From the NCBI GenBank assembly GCA_016285215.1, contig JAEEQI010000003.1:1-35660 (forward strand): a stretch of DNA of 35,660 bases, in the 5' to 3' direction. A model generated the notes under the pieces. That model did not search any database. It was not told where the DNA came from and was given only the letters and a program-made list of their open reading frames with translations. This stretch comes from Bacteroidales bacterium (GTDB lineage Bacteria > Bacteroidota > Bacteroidia > Bacteroidales > UBA932). Shown piece by piece: positions 1 through 7,776 of this stretch (position 1 is its first letter; each line of letters starts with the position of its first letter). Made by a program: the position numbers and the translations under genes.

Positions 1-2159
1 TAATTGATGATGCTCTTAATCTCGGCCTCATTGAAAAGGATAATTTCTGTCTGGATGGGAATGCGGTTGGGCGGGGGAGTCTGGATAATGGACAGGTCGC
101 GGGCGCCCAACAGGGAGAACTGCAGGGTGCGGGGGATGGGAGTGGCGGTAAGCGTAAGGGTATCTACGGAGCTTTTGAATTTGCGCAGTTTTTCTTTGGC
201 CGAAACGCCAAATTTCTGCTCTTCGTCTATGATCAGAAGCCCCAGATCCTTGAATTCAAAGCCGTCTCCCAGGATTTTGTGCGTACCAATCAGTACGTCA
301 ATGGTTCCCTCTTTGAGGCGCTTTTTGATGTCTGATATCTGCTTGGCCGTACGAAGGCGGCTCACATATTCTACATTGCAAGGCAGGTTGGCCAGACGGG
401 ACTTGAAGGTCTCGTAATGCTGCAGGGAAAGGATGGTGGTGGGTACCAGAACCGCTACCTGTTTGGAGTCACAGACAGCCTTGAAGGCAGCCCTAATGGC
501 AATTTCCGTCTTACCAAAACCTACGTCTCCGCAGACCAGGCGGTCCATAGGGCACGTATCCTCCATATCCTCCTTGACGGCTTTTGTGGCGCGCTCCTGA
601 TCCGGGGTATCCTCATACATAAAGGAAGATTCCAGTTCTTCCTGCAGATAAGTATCGGCCGAAAAGGCAAAACCCTGCGAAGCCCGGCGGCGGGCATACA
701 GCTGAATGAGTTCTTTGGCTATATCCTTTACACGGGACTTGGCGGCACTCTTGAGGTTGCTCCAGGTCTTGGATCCCAGTTTGTTGATGCGCGGTGCCTC
801 CCCTTCCTTGGAACGGAAACGGGAGATTTTGTGCAGGGAATGCACCGATACAAATACAACGTCTCCCCCGCTGTATATGAGTTTGACCACTTCCCGCATT
901 CGGCCGTGGTCGTCTTTCATCTTAACCAGACCGCCAAATACTCCCACACCGTGGTCTATATGCACCACATAGTCTCCCAGGTTAAAGGAGTTAAGGTCGT
1001 TGAGGGTCAGCTGCTCGGACTTGTCCACGGTACGGCGCAGGCGCACCCGGTGGAAACGGTCAAAAATCTCGTGGTCCGTATACCAGCAGACTTTATTCTC
1101 GTTGTCTATGAAACCGGCGTGGATGTTCTTGTCCTTTACAAACTCCGGCAGCACGGCGTGCTCGTCCTGCAGCATAATGGAACGCAGGCGCTCCAGCTGG
1201 CTTTCCTTTTCTCCAAAGATATAAACCTTGTAATTGCTCTCTATCTTGGAGCGGATGTCGGATATCAGGAGTTCGAAGTTCTTGTTGAAAACCGGCTGGG
1301 GAGAAATCTGGAAGGAAATGCTCTCTACGTTCTGCCGGCTTAGCGGAATATCCAGATAAACCCTTTGGAAGGCCGAAAATTCCTTGAAAAACTCCCTTTC
1401 CTTATACATATCGGAAGAATCCAGCCAGACGGTGGTATCGGCCTTTAAGAGGGTGATGAGGGAGACCCCTTCATCTTGGGCCTCTTTGGCAGCAATGTCG
1501 GGGTAAATATCGGCCTTTTCCAACTTTTCTATGGAAAGCTGGGTGTTACAGTCGAAGGTATTGATCTTGTCTACCTCGTTTCCAAAGAAGGTAATGCGGT
1601 AGGGTTTTTCCAGGGAATAGGAGAAGATGTCTATGACGGCGCCTCTGATGGCATATTGTCCGGGGGCCGAAACAAAATCTACTTTTTCGAATCCTTCTTC
1701 CTGCAGGCGGGTGCGGAGGGCCTCATAGGCCAGGTTTTCTCCGGCCGAAATGGTGAATAGAGCTCCTTCCAGCTTCTTCTGGGAGGGGACTTTTTCTTCC
1801 AGGGCTCCCGGATAAGTGACTATGAAGAGTCCTTCTTGGGCCTTTTGAAGGATCTTTCCTATGGCGGCGGTGCGCTGGACTCCCAACGAAGATTTGTAAT
1901 TGCTTCTTTCTACCGTTTTGCCCGACTCGGGGAGGAAGAAAACGCAGTCTCCCTCTATAAGATTATAAAGGTCTGCGCTGCAATACTCGGCCGATTCACG
2001 GGTGGGAAGGACTATCAGGTTGGTCTTTTGAGGGGCTGTCTGGGAGACTACCGCCCAGCGGGCAGACAAAAAGAGCCCACTGCAAAACACTTCGGACGCA
2101 TTTTGAAGTTTGTTTTGCAGCAGGGAGGAAGATTTTTCACTTATCAACATTCCCTTCAT
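1..2159 (-). CDS. mfd: Transcription-repair coupling factor Mfd, N-terminal 719 residues (cut by window edge)
   Basis: Mfd is a DNA translocase that removes stalled RNA polymerase at lesions and recruits the UvrABC excision repair proteins. I translated the minus strand directly: it stays open from the ATG at 2159 to the window edge. The order of parts fits Mfd: a UvrB-like N-terminal region (motif GQYAIRGAVIDIF), a CarD-like RNA polymerase interaction region around residues 390-440 (DYVVHIDHGVGVF), then a helicase domain with Walker A GDVGFGKT at residues 544-551, the DEEQ box at about 644-647, and TATPIPRT near the end. Bacteroidales Mfd is usually about 1100 residues, so about 400 C-terminal residues lie outside. 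A second in-frame ATG at 2150 is an equally possible start. No promoter was recognised upstream. Identity is very secure; the exact start is not. Confidence 0.95.
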   Translation of the reverse strand, partial: MKGMLISEKSSSLLQNKLQNASEVFCSGLFLSARWAVVSQTAPQKTNLIVLPTRESAEYCSADLYNLIEGDCVFFLPESGKTVERSNYKSSLGVQRTAAIGKILQKAQEGLFIVTYPGALEEKVPSQKKLEGALFTISAGENLAYEALRTRLQEEGFEKVDFVSAPGQYAIRGAVIDIFSYSLEKPYRITFFGNEVDKINTFDCNTQLSIEKLEKADIYPDIAAKEAQDEGVSLITLLKADTTVWLDSSDMYKEREFFKEFSAFQRVYLDIPLSRQNVESISFQISPQPVFNKNFELLISDIRSKIESNYKVYIFGEKESQLERLRSIMLQDEHAVLPEFVKDKNIHAGFIDNENKVCWYTDHEIFDRFHRVRLRRTVDKSEQLTLNDLNSFNLGDYVVHIDHGVGVFGGLVKMKDDHGRMREVVKLIYSGGDVVFVSVHSLHKISRFRSKEGEAPRINKLGSKTWSNLKSAAKSRVKDIAKELIQLYARRRASQGFAFSADTYLQEELESSFMYEDTPDQERATKAVKEDMEDTCPMDRLVCGDVGFGKTEIAIRAAFKAVCDSKQVAVLVPTTILSLQHYETFKSRLANLPCNVEYVSRLRTAKQISDIKKRLKEGTIDVLIGTHKILGDGFEFKDLGLLIIDEEQKFGVSAKEKLRKFKSSVDTLTLTATPIPRTLQFSLLGARDLSIIQTPPPNRIPIQTEIILFNEAEIKSIIN

Positions 2160-2330
2160 TTTCCCTGTTGAAAAGCTGTTGATAACCCTGTTAATAACTC
2201 ATTTTTCAAGGTTGAAGAAAAGGGGTGTGCAAGCCTTTCACATTTCCTCAACAGGTTATCTCACTTTTTTCAACAATCATTTTTACCTTTAAAAAATTAA
2301 TTTTCAATAACTTGAAGAAAGTTATCAACT
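2141..2330. other. AT-rich gap with a cluster of TTATCAAC words (possible DnaA boxes)
   Basis: The mfd-ruvB gap and the first codons of mfd hold two exact copies of TTATCAACA in opposite orientation (2141-2149 plus; 2177-2185 minus). There are also one-mismatch copies at 2189-2197 (minus) and 2322-2330 (plus). The word differs by one base from the classic DnaA box TTATCCACA. The surroundings are very AT-rich, as in an unwinding element. dnaA itself is not in the window, so an origin role is only a possibility; short AT-rich words can also cluster by chance. Confidence 0.3.
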
Positions 2331-2375
2331 TTTCAACAAACCTATCAAAAACAAACTTCTTAAAAATAAAAGAAC

Positions 2376-2383
2376 TATATTTG
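2376..2383 (+). promoter_or_regulatory. Putative ruvB promoter, -7 element TATATTTG
   Basis: TATATTTG fits the Bacteroidetes -7 consensus TAnnTTTG exactly and lies 26 bases before the ruvB ATG. No convincing -33 TTTG is seen at the usual distance of about 20 bases. Confidence 0.55.
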
Positions 2384-2409
2384 TATCTGAATTGAATCTG
2401 ACCCGCCCT

Positions 2410-3450
2410 ATGAACGAATTCGATCCTCACGACACAATCGAGCGCAAAGATAATGAATTTGACGGAATTATCCGCCCGCAAGGGCTGGATGACTTTACCG
2501 GCCAGAAGGAAATTGTGTCCAATCTGGGCATTTATATAAAGGCTGCCAAACTGCGCGGCGAAGCCCTGGATCACGTTCTTTTCCACGGCCCTCCCGGTCT
2601 GGGTAAAACCACCCTGGCGCATATCATTGCCAACGAGATGGGTGTCAATATGAAGGTAACCTCGGGTCCGGTGCTGGATAAGCCCGGAGACCTGGCCGGC
2701 CTTCTTACTTCCCTGGAAACCGGAGACGTCCTGTTCATAGATGAAATCCACCGCCTTTCGCCCGAAGTGGAGGAATACCTCTATTCGGCTATGGAAGACT
2801 ATGTGATTGACATTATGATTGACAAGGGGCCCGGAGCACGGTCGGTGCGCATTTCCCTCAATCCTTTTACCCTGGTGGGTGCCACTACCAGAAGCGGTCT
2901 TCTCACAGCTCCCTTGCGGGACCGTTTTGGAATTAACTGCGCCCTGGAGTACTACGACACGGAAGACCTTAAGAAGATTGTGCTTCGCAGTGCCCGTATC
3001 CTGGCTTTGGAAATTGACGAGGATGCCGCTTTTGAGATTGCCCTCAGAAGCCGCGGTACCGCCCGTATCGCCAATGCTTTGTTAAAGCGCGTAAGGGACT
3101 TTGCCCAGGTGCTGGGAGACGGACGTATCAATTTGGAAATCACTCGTTTTGCCCTTAATAAGCTCAAGATTGACAAACGCGGACTGGATGCCATTGACAA
3201 CAAGATCCTCCGTACGCTCATTATCACGTTCAAGGGAGGTCCCGTTGGAATTGGAACCCTGGCTACTTCCGTAAGTGAAGATGCCGGAACCTTGGAAGAA
3301 GTATACGAACCTTTCCTGATCAAGGAAGGTTTCATTATCCGTACCCAGAGAGGCCGTGTAGCCACCGATCTGGCCTATTCGCACCTGGGTATGGAAAGTT
3401 ATTTAAACCAAAGAAAATACAATCCTGATGACAATGGAACACTTTTTTAA
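2410..3450 (+). CDS. ruvB: Holliday junction branch migration helicase RuvB
   Basis: RuvB is the hexameric AAA+ motor that drives branch migration of Holliday junctions together with RuvA. The 346-residue product has the family's normal length. Walker A GPPGLGKT is at residues 60-67, Walker B DEIH at 111-114, and sensor 1 GATTRSG follows; the C-terminal winged-helix region is complete. I chose the ATG at 2410 rather than the in-frame TTG at 2392. The ATG gives the usual short N-terminus and sits a normal distance behind the TATATTTG promoter element. The partner ruvA is also in the window, about 27 kb away on the other strand, so the two are not an operon here. Confidence 0.96.
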   Translation: MNEFDPHDTIERKDNEFDGIIRPQGLDDFTGQKEIVSNLGIYIKAAKLRGEALDHVLFHGPPGLGKTTLAHIIANEMGVNMKVTSGPVLDKPGDLAGLLTSLETGDVLFIDEIHRLSPEVEEYLYSAMEDYVIDIMIDKGPGARSVRISLNPFTLVGATTRSGLLTAPLRDRFGINCALEYYDTEDLKKIVLRSARILALEIDEDAAFEIALRSRGTARIANALLKRVRDFAQVLGDGRINLEITRFALNKLKIDKRGLDAIDNKILRTLIITFKGGPVGIGTLATSVSEDAGTLEEVYEPFLIKEGFIIRTQRGRVATDLAYSHLGMESYLNQRKYNPDDNGTLF

Positions 3451-3456
3451 TCCTAT

Positions 3457-3486
3457 TGTCATTCTGAGCGAAGCGAAGAATCTGTA
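3457..3486 (+). repeat. Left inverted repeat of the GIY-YIG unit (30 bp, hairpin-forming)
   Basis: The repeat starts TGTCATTCTGAG and ends CGAAGAATCTGTA. It contains the inverted pair ATTCT/AGAAT, so it can fold. It matches the right repeat at 3785-3818 in inverse orientation: the outer 12 and inner 13 bases are identical, and only the middle differs (CGAAG here, GCCGAAGGC in the reverse complement of the right copy). It begins 6 bases after the ruvB stop. Confidence 0.8.
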
Positions 3487-3501
3487 AACCAAAACAATTA
3501 T

Positions 3502-3816
3502 ATGTATAATCAATACTATGTATACATAATGTCAAATAAAAACAATACGACACTGTATACAGGGGTTACAAATGAGATAGAGAGAAGGGTTTCAGAACAC
3601 AAATCAGGATTAATACCCGGTTTTACTAAAAAGTATAATTGTAACAAATTGGTATATTTTGAAGTCTTTTCTGACATTAACCAGGCAATAGACAGAGAAA
3701 AACAAATAAAAGGTTGGAAAAGAAGCAAAAAGGATGAATTGATAGATAATTATAATAAGAATAGAGATGATTTATATGAGCAAATACAGATTCTTCGGCC
3801 TTCGGCCTCAGAATGA
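3502..3816 (+). CDS. Single-domain GIY-YIG nuclease family protein
   Basis: This 104-residue protein is a stand-alone GIY-YIG nuclease domain, the catalytic fold also found in UvrC and in homing endonucleases. The signature reads YVYI at residues 6-9 and LYTG at 18-21. The conserved arginine pair is at 28-29, and the presumed metal-binding glutamate is E66 in REKQIKGW. Base composition is much more AT-rich than ruvB or the downstream gene, which suggests separate origin. The gene lies between two inverted hairpin repeats, and its last ten residues ([10 protein letters not shown]) are encoded by the right repeat. Small proteins of this type are common and often multi-copy in Bacteroidetes; their cellular role is not established. 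DNA cleavage is inferred from the fold only. Confidence 0.85.
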   Translation: MYNQYYVYIMSNKNNTTLYTGVTNEIERRVSEHKSGLIPGFTKKYNCNKLVYFEVFSDINQAIDREKQIKGWKRSKKDELIDNYNKNRDDLYEQIQILRPSASE

Positions 3817-4621
3817 CAAGTTACGTTCTATTATTATTGTATTATTGTTGTTTATCGCCGTTCCTTCTTTCGGTTGCACTTCTGTAATTGTTAGCGGTAA
3901 GTATACCAAGGATGGAAAGGCGGTGATGTTCAAGCACCGTGATTCCAGCTGTCAGGAAGTAGCTGTTGAGTATTTTCAGGGTGAAAAGTACCGTATGATG
4001 TGCCTGGTCAATGCAGACTGGAAAACCAATCCCCTGGCCCATGTTCCTCTGGGAACCCGTGAGGCCTGGGCCGGAGAGAATGAAACCGGCTTTGCCATTA
4101 TGAATACGGCTACCTATGATCTGAAGGATGACGACATTCCCGCCGATATGATGGATAGGGAAGGTATCCTGATGTACAGGGCTTTGGAGATTTGCGCTAC
4201 GCTGGAAGATTTCGAGCATTTTTTAGATACGCTTAGCCGTCCCCTGTATGTGGAAGCCAATTTTGGTGTCATTGACAATCAGGGCGGTGCTGCTTATTAT
4301 GAGGTTAACAATTCCAGCTGGACCAAGTTCGACGTGAACCGGGAACCGCTGGGATACCGTGTGGTAACCAATTTTACTATGACGGGAAGAATGGAAGACA
4401 GAAAGGGTGTGGACCGGTATATCAAAGCCCATAAGATCCTGGCTTCCAGTTATGTTCCTATGGAAGAATGGGACCATACTTTCTTTGTAAAGAACATATC
4501 CTGTTCGGGTAAACCCATCCTGCGGGATATCACCTCCTGCGCCATTACTTTTGAGGGAAATATTATGTGGGCATCCCTTGGAAAACCGGACAAAGTGCCT
4601 TGTTTACCTTATAAGTTATAA
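3767..4621 (+). CDS. Secreted Ntn-hydrolase of the C45 / choloylglycine hydrolase-like type
   Basis: The protein (284 residues) has a hydrophobic signal segment ending in PSFG, followed at once by C37-T-S-V-I-V. A cysteine exposed by cleavage is the nucleophile in N-terminal nucleophile hydrolases, which cleave linear amide bonds (bile-salt hydrolases, penicillin acylases, C45 acyltransferases). FKHRDSS and [16 protein letters not shown] resemble the substrate-pocket and oxyanion regions of that group. The substrate cannot be told from sequence. The start is odd: no in-frame ATG lies next to the signal segment. The reading frame must begin at 3767 or 3776, inside the GIY-YIG gene, and run through the right repeat. 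The native start was probably replaced by the repeat unit. Export may still work because the hydrophobic core is intact. A lipoprotein is unlikely, because position -3 is serine. Confidence 0.7.
   Translation: MIYMSKYRFFGLRPQNDKLRSIIIVLLLFIAVPSFGCTSVIVSGKYTKDGKAVMFKHRDSSCQEVAVEYFQGEKYRMMCLVNADWKTNPLAHVPLGTREAWAGENETGFAIMNTATYDLKDDDIPADMMDREGILMYRALEICATLEDFEHFLDTLSRPLYVEANFGVIDNQGGAAYYEVNNSSWTKFDVNREPLGYRVVTNFTMTGRMEDRKGVDRYIKAHKILASSYVPMEEWDHTFFVKNISCSGKPILRDITSCAITFEGNIMWASLGKPDKVPCLPYKL
3785..3818 (-). repeat. Right inverted repeat of the GIY-YIG unit (34 bp, hairpin-forming)
   Basis: This is the reverse complement of the left repeat apart from the central bases. The internal GGCC-TTC-GGCC and ATTCT/AGAAT pairings allow a hairpin. 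It is translated in two frames: as the C-terminus of the GIY-YIG protein (stop at 3816) and as part of the N-terminus of the next gene. Confidence 0.8.
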
Positions 4622-4650
4622 AAAGTCCTAAAAAAGTCACTAAAAATACG

Positions 4651-4658
4651 TATCTTTG
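4651..4658 (+). promoter_or_regulatory. Putative frdA promoter, -7 element TATCTTTG
   Basis: TATCTTTG matches TAnnTTTG and lies 34 bases before the frdA ATG, in the 71-bp gap after the hydrolase gene. It shows that frdA starts its own transcript here, with no cytochrome b gene before it. Confidence 0.6.
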
Positions 4659-4692
4659 CAAGACTGGAATAAAAATACCAACAAATAACTAT

Positions 4693-6642
4693 ATGGCAGA
4701 TCCCAAATTAATTTCCAACATTCCGGATGGACCGCTCAAGGATAAATGGTCCAAGCATAAAAATTCCATCCGGGTGGTTTCCCCCAACAACAAGCGCAAA
4801 CTTGAAATCATTGTGGTGGGTACCGGTCTTGGCGGTGCTTCTGCAGCTGCTTCTCTGGGTGAGATGGGCTACAACGTCAAGATTTTCTGCATCAGCGACT
4901 CCCCCCGTCGTGCACACTCCATTGCCGCACAGGGTGGTATCAACGCTGCCAAGAACTACCAGAACGACAACGACTCCATATCCCGCCTGTTCTTTGACAC
5001 GGTCAAGGGTGGTGACTATCGGAGCCGTGAAGCCAATGTGTACCGCCTGGCAGAGGTAAGTGCCTCTATTATTGACCAGTGCGTAGCTCAGGGTGTTCCT
5101 TTTGCCCGTGAGTATGGCGGATATCTGGCCAACCGTTCTTTCGGCGGTGTGCAGGTAAGCCGTACGTTCTATGCCCGTGGTCAAACCGGTCAGCAGCTGT
5201 TGCTGGGTGCTTATGCTTCCCTGAATAAAGAGATTGCCGCCGGTACCGTGAAGAGTTATCCCCGTCATGAGATGCTGGACCTCGTTATTATCAACGGTGA
5301 GGCTAAGGGTATCATTGCCCGCAACCTCATTACCGGTGAAATAGAGCGTTTTGGCGCCCATGCCGTGGTACTGGCTACCGGTGGTTATGGAAATACCTAT
5401 TTCCTCTCCACCAATGCCATGCAGTCCAACGGTTCGGCCGCCATGCAGGCTTATCGCAAGGGCGCTTTCTTTGCCAATCCCTGCTTTGCCCAGATCCACC
5501 CCACCTGTATTCCCGTACACGGTGAGCAGCAGTGCAAACTCACGCTTATGTCTGAGTCCCTGCGAAACGACGGCCGTATCTGGGTGCCCAAGAAGAAAGA
5601 GGACGTAATGAAACTGCGTACTCGCCAGATCAAGCCTTCCCAGATTCCCGAAGAAGATCGTGACTACTATCTCGAGCGCCGTTATCCGGCCTTCGGTAAC
5701 CTCGTTCCCCGTGACGTGGCTTCCCGTGCTGCCAAGGAGCGTTGCGATGCCGGTTTTGGTGTGAACGAAACCGGTCTGGCCGTTTTCCTTGACTTTGCGG
5801 ATGCCATCAAGCGTCTGGGTCATCAGAGAGTGGAAGAGCGTTATGGTAACCTGTTCCAGATGTATGAGAAGATTACCTCCGTTTCTCCCTGGAAAGAGCC
5901 TATGATGATTTATCCGGCCATCCATTATACCATGGGAGGACTTTGGGTAGACTATAACCTCAAAACTACCATTCCCGGTCTGTATGCCATCGGTGAAGCC
6001 AACTTCTCAGATCACGGCGGAAACCGCCTGGGTGCATCGGCCCTTATGCAGGGTCTGGCCGACGGTTATTTCATTCTGCCTTACACCATCGGTGATTATC
6101 TTTCCCATAAGTTTGCAGAGCCCAAGACGGATACCAACGCCCCTGAATTTGCAGAGGCCGAAAAGAAGGTTGAAGAGCGCATTGCCAAGATCTTCGCCGT
6201 CCAGGGTACGGAAACGGTGGACAGCATCCATAAGAAGCTGGGTCACATCATGTGGGAATATGTAGGTATGGCCCGTAACGAGGCCGGCCTGAAGAAAGCC
6301 ATTGTAGAGATTGGTAAACTGAGGGAAGAATTCTGGAAGACGGTGCGCGTACCCGGAACCAACAACGAGGTGAATCCGGAACTGGAAAAAGCCCTGCGTC
6401 TGGTAGATTTCTTTGATATAGGTGAACTGATGGCCCGTGACGCCCTTAACCGCAGGGAATCCTGCGGCGGTCACTTCCGCGAGGAAATGCAGACCGAAGA
6501 AGGCGAAACCAAGCGTGACGACGAAAACTTCATGTATGTGGCTGCCTGGGAATACAAGGGCGAGGGTGTAGAACCTGAGCTGCACAAAGAAGATCTCGTG
6601 TACGAGAATATCAAGATTGTCACCCGTAACTATAAAGACTAA
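4693..6642 (+). CDS. frdA: Fumarate reductase / succinate dehydrogenase flavoprotein subunit
   Basis: This is the catalytic FAD subunit that interconverts fumarate and succinate at the inner face of the membrane. In anaerobic Bacteroidales it mainly acts as a menaquinol:fumarate reductase. The 649-residue length is typical of the Bacteroidetes type. The dinucleotide fold GTGLGG is at residues 43-48. H75, in [11 protein letters not shown], is the expected covalent FAD site. The active-site region [15 protein letters not shown] and [12 protein letters not shown] are all intact. frdB follows 8 bases after the stop. The membrane cytochrome b gene usually found directly upstream in Bacteroidetes is absent. 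sdhA would be an equally valid name. Confidence 0.95.
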   Translation: MADPKLISNIPDGPLKDKWSKHKNSIRVVSPNNKRKLEIIVVGTGLGGASAAASLGEMGYNVKIFCISDSPRRAHSIAAQGGINAAKNYQNDNDSISRLFFDTVKGGDYRSREANVYRLAEVSASIIDQCVAQGVPFAREYGGYLANRSFGGVQVSRTFYARGQTGQQLLLGAYASLNKEIAAGTVKSYPRHEMLDLVIINGEAKGIIARNLITGEIERFGAHAVVLATGGYGNTYFLSTNAMQSNGSAAMQAYRKGAFFANPCFAQIHPTCIPVHGEQQCKLTLMSESLRNDGRIWVPKKKEDVMKLRTRQIKPSQIPEEDRDYYLERRYPAFGNLVPRDVASRAAKERCDAGFGVNETGLAVFLDFADAIKRLGHQRVEERYGNLFQMYEKITSVSPWKEPMMIYPAIHYTMGGLWVDYNLKTTIPGLYAIGEANFSDHGGNRLGASALMQGLADGYFILPYTIGDYLSHKFAEPKTDTNAPEFAEAEKKVEERIAKIFAVQGTETVDSIHKKLGHIMWEYVGMARNEAGLKKAIVEIGKLREEFWKTVRVPGTNNEVNPELEKALRLVDFFDIGELMARDALNRRESCGGHFREEMQTEEGETKRDDENFMYVAAWEYKGEGVEPELHKEDLVYENIKIVTRNYKD

Positions 6643-6650
6643 TCCCGATT

Positions 6651-7394
6651 ATGGAATATAATGTGAAAGTATGGCGTCAGAAGAACGCCAAAGCAAAAGG
6701 CCATTTCGAGACCTACCACGTTACGGATGTGGAGGAAGATGCTTCGTTCCTCGAAATGCTGGATATCCTCAATGATCAGCTTATTCGCAAGGGTGTTGAA
6801 CCCATTGCCTTCGACCACGACTGCCGTGAAGGTATCTGCGGTGCCTGTTCCCTGTATGTAGATGGCCGTGCCCACGGTCCGGACGACCAGGTAACTACCT
6901 GCCAGCTGTTCATGCGTCATTTCAAACCCGGCGCCACCATTACCGTGGAGCCTTGGCGCAGTGGAGCTTTCCCGGTAATCAAGGACCTGATGGTAGACCG
7001 TACCGCCTTTGATAAAATCATGCAGGCCGGCGGTTTCATTACCGTACGTGCCGGCAGTGCCCAGGATGCCAACACTATCCTGATTCCGCACGATGACGCA
7101 GAACTCTCCATGGATGCTGCCGCCTGCGTAGGTTGCGGCGCTTGTGTGGCCACTTGTAAGAACGGTTCCGCTATGCTGTTTGTGGCTGCCCGTGTGAGCT
7201 CCCTGGCCCTACTGCCGCAGGGTAGACCGGAAGCCGCCCGCCGCGCCCGTGCCATGGTGGCCAAGATGGACGAGCTGGGATTTGGAAACTGCACCAACAC
7301 CCGCGCCTGTGAAATGGAGTGCCCTAAACACGTAACCATTGACCACATTGCCCGTCTGAACCGCGAATATTTGAAGGCCCGTTTCAGTGAATAA
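6651..7394 (+). CDS. frdB: Fumarate reductase / succinate dehydrogenase iron-sulfur subunit
   Basis: This subunit carries electrons between the membrane quinol site and the flavoprotein. At 247 residues it has the normal length. The plant-type [2Fe-2S] ligands are C58, C63, C66 and C84. The C-terminal half has C159, C162, C165 and C169, then C214, C220 and C224, the pattern that binds the [4Fe-4S] and [3Fe-4S] centres. It is co-transcribed with frdA, separated by 8 bases, and followed by a hairpin terminator. The partner cytochrome b is not in the window. sdhB is the alternative name. Confidence 0.95.
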   Translation: MEYNVKVWRQKNAKAKGHFETYHVTDVEEDASFLEMLDILNDQLIRKGVEPIAFDHDCREGICGACSLYVDGRAHGPDDQVTTCQLFMRHFKPGATITVEPWRSGAFPVIKDLMVDRTAFDKIMQAGGFITVRAGSAQDANTILIPHDDAELSMDAAACVGCGACVATCKNGSAMLFVAARVSSLALLPQGRPEAARRARAMVAKMDELGFGNCTNTRACEMECPKHVTIDHIARLNREYLKARFSE

Positions 7395-7412
7395 ATTTTT
7401 GATTACACTATG

Positions 7413-7440
7413 GAATCGCGGCTCTTCGGGGTCGCGATTC
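7413..7440 (+). terminator. Hairpin terminator after frdB
   Basis: An 8-bp perfect stem GAATCGCG/CGCGATTC encloses a 12-base loop and is followed by TTATTTATA. The T tract is weak, but the position 18 bases after the frdB stop fits the end of the frdAB transcript. Confidence 0.6.
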
Positions 7441-7776
7441 TTATTTATAGAGTGTACGCGTCTGTATACGCGCGTATAGGGATGCAGAAAAAAATTTGTA
7501 AATTTTAATAAAAATATTTTACACTTAATAATTATAAGTTTCAGTAGGTTAAAAATCACAATTAGTAACCTCTAGCGGGGATTATTAGATAGAAAAAACT
7601 TTTAATTAGCGCTTAATCATTGTCAAATCAAACAATTTAATGTAAAAAAAGGCTTGCAAAATTGAAATTGTTTTTCAATCTTTGCAGCCGAATCTTTTTT
7701 TAACGGAGATTTTGTAAGTAGTGTATTCGATGCAGAAATAATTTCTTGTATCAATATTTATGTTTAACTAGTTCTA
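7441..7776 (+). promoter_or_regulatory. SusC operon leader with promoter at 7654-7684 and two inverted repeats
   Basis: This 336-base gene-free stretch is mostly AT-rich. A promoter with TTG at 7654-7656 and AATCTTTG at 7677-7684, spaced 20 bases, fits the Bacteroidetes pattern with one mismatch in the -7 element. The inverted repeat ATTGAAA-5-TTTCAAT (7661-7679) fills the spacer and could be an operator or chance. A 14-bp perfect palindrome TATACGCGCGTATA lies at 7465-7478. No small gene or RNA gene was recognised. Confidence 0.5.

Noticed and set aside
417..1343. 308-codon open frame on the plus strand near the left edge
   Set aside because: It is antisense to mfd, whose minus-strand frame shows all expected motifs.
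3813..3870. ATG at 3813 as the start of the secreted hydrolase
   Set aside because: It is in another frame from the signal segment and the catalytic domain.
7395..7776. tRNA or small RNA gene in the gap before SusC
   Set aside because: No cloverleaf or conserved loop sequences were found; only a terminator, palindromes and promoter words.
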